In this document: positions 4,120 to 5,304 of the stretch, one piece after another
How the letters are laid out: every line of letters starts with the position of its first letter
How positions within the stretch are numbered: position 1 is the first letter of the stretch
NCBI GenBank assembly: GCA_947307285.1
Contig: CAMZIS010000096.1
Span: forward strand, 1 to 5,304
Direction: 5' to 3'
Length of the DNA stretch: 5,304 bases
From: an uncultured Peptococcaceae bacterium
GTDB taxonomy: Bacteria > Bacillota > Dehalobacteriia > UBA4068
Notes under the pieces: model-generated
What the model saw: the letters and a program-made list of their open reading frames with translations, nothing else
Told to the model about the DNA's origin: nothing
Databases searched by the model: none
Position numbers and translations under genes: made by a program

Positions 4120-4890
4120 ATGACGAACGATAATCTTATCATCGGCGGGCATGAATTCAGCTCCCGCTTCATCCTGGGCTCGGGCAAGTATTCCCTGAAG
4201 CTGATCGAGGCCGCCGTACGGGACGCCGGCGCCCAGATCGTAACTCTGGCCGTGCGCCGGGCCAATACCAAGGACGAGGAAAGCATCCTCGACTATATCC
4301 CGAAAGAAGTGACCCTGCTGCCCAACACCTCCGGCGCCCGCACCGCGGAAGAGGCGGTGCGCATCGCCCGGCTGGCACGGGAGCTGGGCTGCGGCGATTT
4401 TGTTAAGATCGAGATCATGCGCGACAGCAAATATCTGCTGCCGGACAATCAGGAAACGATCCGTGCCACGGAGATTTTGGCCAAGGAGGGCTTCGTGGTC
4501 ATGCCCTATATGTACCCCGACCTCAACGTGGCCCGGGACCTTGTGAACGCCGGCGCCGCCGCGGTCATGCCCCTGGCCTCGCCCATCGGCTCCAACAAGG
4601 GCCTGGCCACCCGGGAGTTCATCCGCATCCTCATCGACGAGATCGACCTGCCCATCATCGTGGACGCGGGCATCGGCCGTCCCTCCCAGGCCTGCGAGGC
4701 CATGGAGATGGGCGCCGCCGCCATCATGGCCAACACGGCTCTGGCCACCGCCGGCGATCTGCCCCTGATGGCCGCCGCCTTCCGTCAGGCCATCGAAGCG
4801 GGACGCAAGGCCTATCTGTCCGGCCTGGGCCGGGTGCTGACCCGGGGGGCCTCCGCCTCCGATCCCCTCACCGGCTTCCTGCGGGATTAA
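4120..4890 (+). CDS. thiG: Thiazole synthase ThiG
   Basis: A full-length 256-residue (beta/alpha)8-barrel enzyme. It condenses 1-deoxy-D-xylulose 5-phosphate, ThiS thiocarboxylate and dehydroglycine into the thiazole phosphate of thiamin, in the cytoplasm. The Schiff-base lysine is K96 in DFVKIEIM, and E98 and D182 (IIVDAGIG) match the acid/base residues known for Bacillus subtilis ThiG. Other family segments are SRFILGSGKY (15-24), VTLAVRRAN (41-49), LLPNTSGARTAEEAVR (66-81) and MPLASPIGSNKGL (150-162), with the phosphate-binding region near 183-205 (AGIGRPSQACEAMEMGAAAIMANTA). AGAAGG at 4105-4110, nine bases before the ATG, sets the start; an in-frame TTG at 4111 touches this site and is rejected. 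It sits 58 bases after thiS and 12 before thiH. Confidence 0.98.
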   Translation: MTNDNLIIGGHEFSSRFILGSGKYSLKLIEAAVRDAGAQIVTLAVRRANTKDEESILDYIPKEVTLLPNTSGARTAEEAVRIARLARELGCGDFVKIEIMRDSKYLLPDNQETIRATEILAKEGFVVMPYMYPDLNVARDLVNAGAAAVMPLASPIGSNKGLATREFIRILIDEIDLPIIVDAGIGRPSQACEAMEMGAAAIMANTALATAGDLPLMAAAFRQAIEAGRKAYLSGLGRVLTRGASASDPLTGFLRD

Positions 4891-4902
4891 GGGGTGAGCG
4901 AC

Positions 4903-5304
4903 ATGGCAAATCAGTTTTTCGTGGATTCCGAATATCTGTCCCCGGCCGCTCTGGAAAAAAAGCACCGGCTGGAAAACGACCCCTCCTCCCGCACGGACCA
5001 CATGGCCTACCTGCCCGGCATGGAGATCATCGAGTCCGATATCTGCGAGCAGGTCATGAGCCGGGTGCGGGCCTATGACCCCGCCCGCTATACGGCCCGG
5101 GACGTGCTGGCCGCCCTGCAGCGGGATTTCTGTACCGTGGAGGACCTGCAGGCCCTGCTGTCCCCGGCGGCGGAGCCCTTTCTGGAGCGCATGGCCGAGC
5201 GGGCCCGGCTGGAGACCAGCAAGCATTTCGGCAACACGGTCTACCTGTTCACCCCCCTGTACATCGCCAATTACTGCGAGAACTACTGCGTTTACTGCGG
5301 CTTC
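4903..5304 (+). CDS. thiH: 2-iminoacetate (dehydroglycine) synthase ThiH, N-terminal part
   Basis: The first 134 residues of a protein that normally has about 370-470. The window ends just after the radical SAM motif C125-x3-C129-x2-C132 (CENYCVYCGF), which binds the 4Fe-4S cluster. ThiH cleaves tyrosine with S-adenosylmethionine to p-cresol and dehydroglycine, the C2-N1 unit of the thiazole. The segment TSKHFGNTVYLFTPLYIANYC before the cluster is typical of the ThiH/HydG branch; HydG shares it, but the thiS-thiG context points to ThiH. AAGGGGTGAG just upstream is the ribosome binding site, with GGGG at 4891-4894. A GTG at 4894 is in frame but overlaps that site. The 12-base gap after thiG indicates co-transcription. 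Use of ThiH instead of glycine oxidase ThiO fits an anaerobe. Confidence 0.95.
   Translation, partial: MANQFFVDSEYLSPAALEKKHRLENDPSSRTDHMAYLPGMEIIESDICEQVMSRVRAYDPARYTARDVLAALQRDFCTVEDLQALLSPAAEPFLERMAERARLETSKHFGNTVYLFTPLYIANYCENYCVYCGF

Noticed and set aside
4096..5226. Long open frame of 376 codons on the minus strand opposite thiG and thiH
   Set aside because: It is antisense to two clearly recognised genes, and its composition (Gly, His, Gln-rich) is the usual reverse-frame shadow of GC-rich coding DNA.

Overview
The window reads as chromosomal DNA of a GC-rich, probably anaerobic member of the Bacillota. Strong AGGAGG-type ribosome binding sites, a TPP riboswitch controlled by a terminator, a thiS-thiG-thiH operon (ThiH is the oxygen-sensitive radical SAM route), a YozG-like XRE regulator and TIGR04076/DUF2284 proteins all fit Clostridia or Negativicutes. 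The genus cannot be fixed from the sequence. No phage, insertion sequence, CRISPR, tRNA or rRNA was seen.

Layout. Everything left of about 3.6 kb is on the minus strand; everything to its right is on the plus strand. From left to right: the N-terminal part of a TIGR04076 protein (1-292); a cysteine-rich DUF2284 putative metal-binding protein (439-1011); a two-gene operon in which a small XRE repressor (1614-1826) overlaps a four-helix membrane protein (1157-1624), ending at a terminator (1106-1139); an MscS-type mechanosensitive channel (2013-2807) followed by a terminator with a perfect 15-bp stem (1950-1984); and an unnamed 236-residue protein with a cysteine-peptidase-like Cys/His arrangement (2870-3580). 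A divergent promoter region (3581-3710) separates these from the thiamin thiazole operon: TPP riboswitch (3711-3797), intrinsic terminator (3816-3845), thiS (3867-4061), thiG (4120-4890) and the start of thiH (4903 to the window edge).

How the parts work together. ThiS carries sulfur as a C-terminal thiocarboxylate, ThiH makes dehydroglycine from tyrosine, and ThiG condenses these with deoxyxylulose phosphate to give the thiazole of thiamin. The riboswitch shuts the operon off when TPP is plentiful. The XRE/membrane-protein pair looks like a self-regulated cassette: its promoter and start codon are flanked by two matching CATATG-centred half sites. MscS protects against hypo-osmotic shock. 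The most promising little-described items are the peptidase-like protein, which seems to be expressed from a leaderless mRNA and has Ser where papain-type enzymes have Asn, and the XRE operator arrangement.
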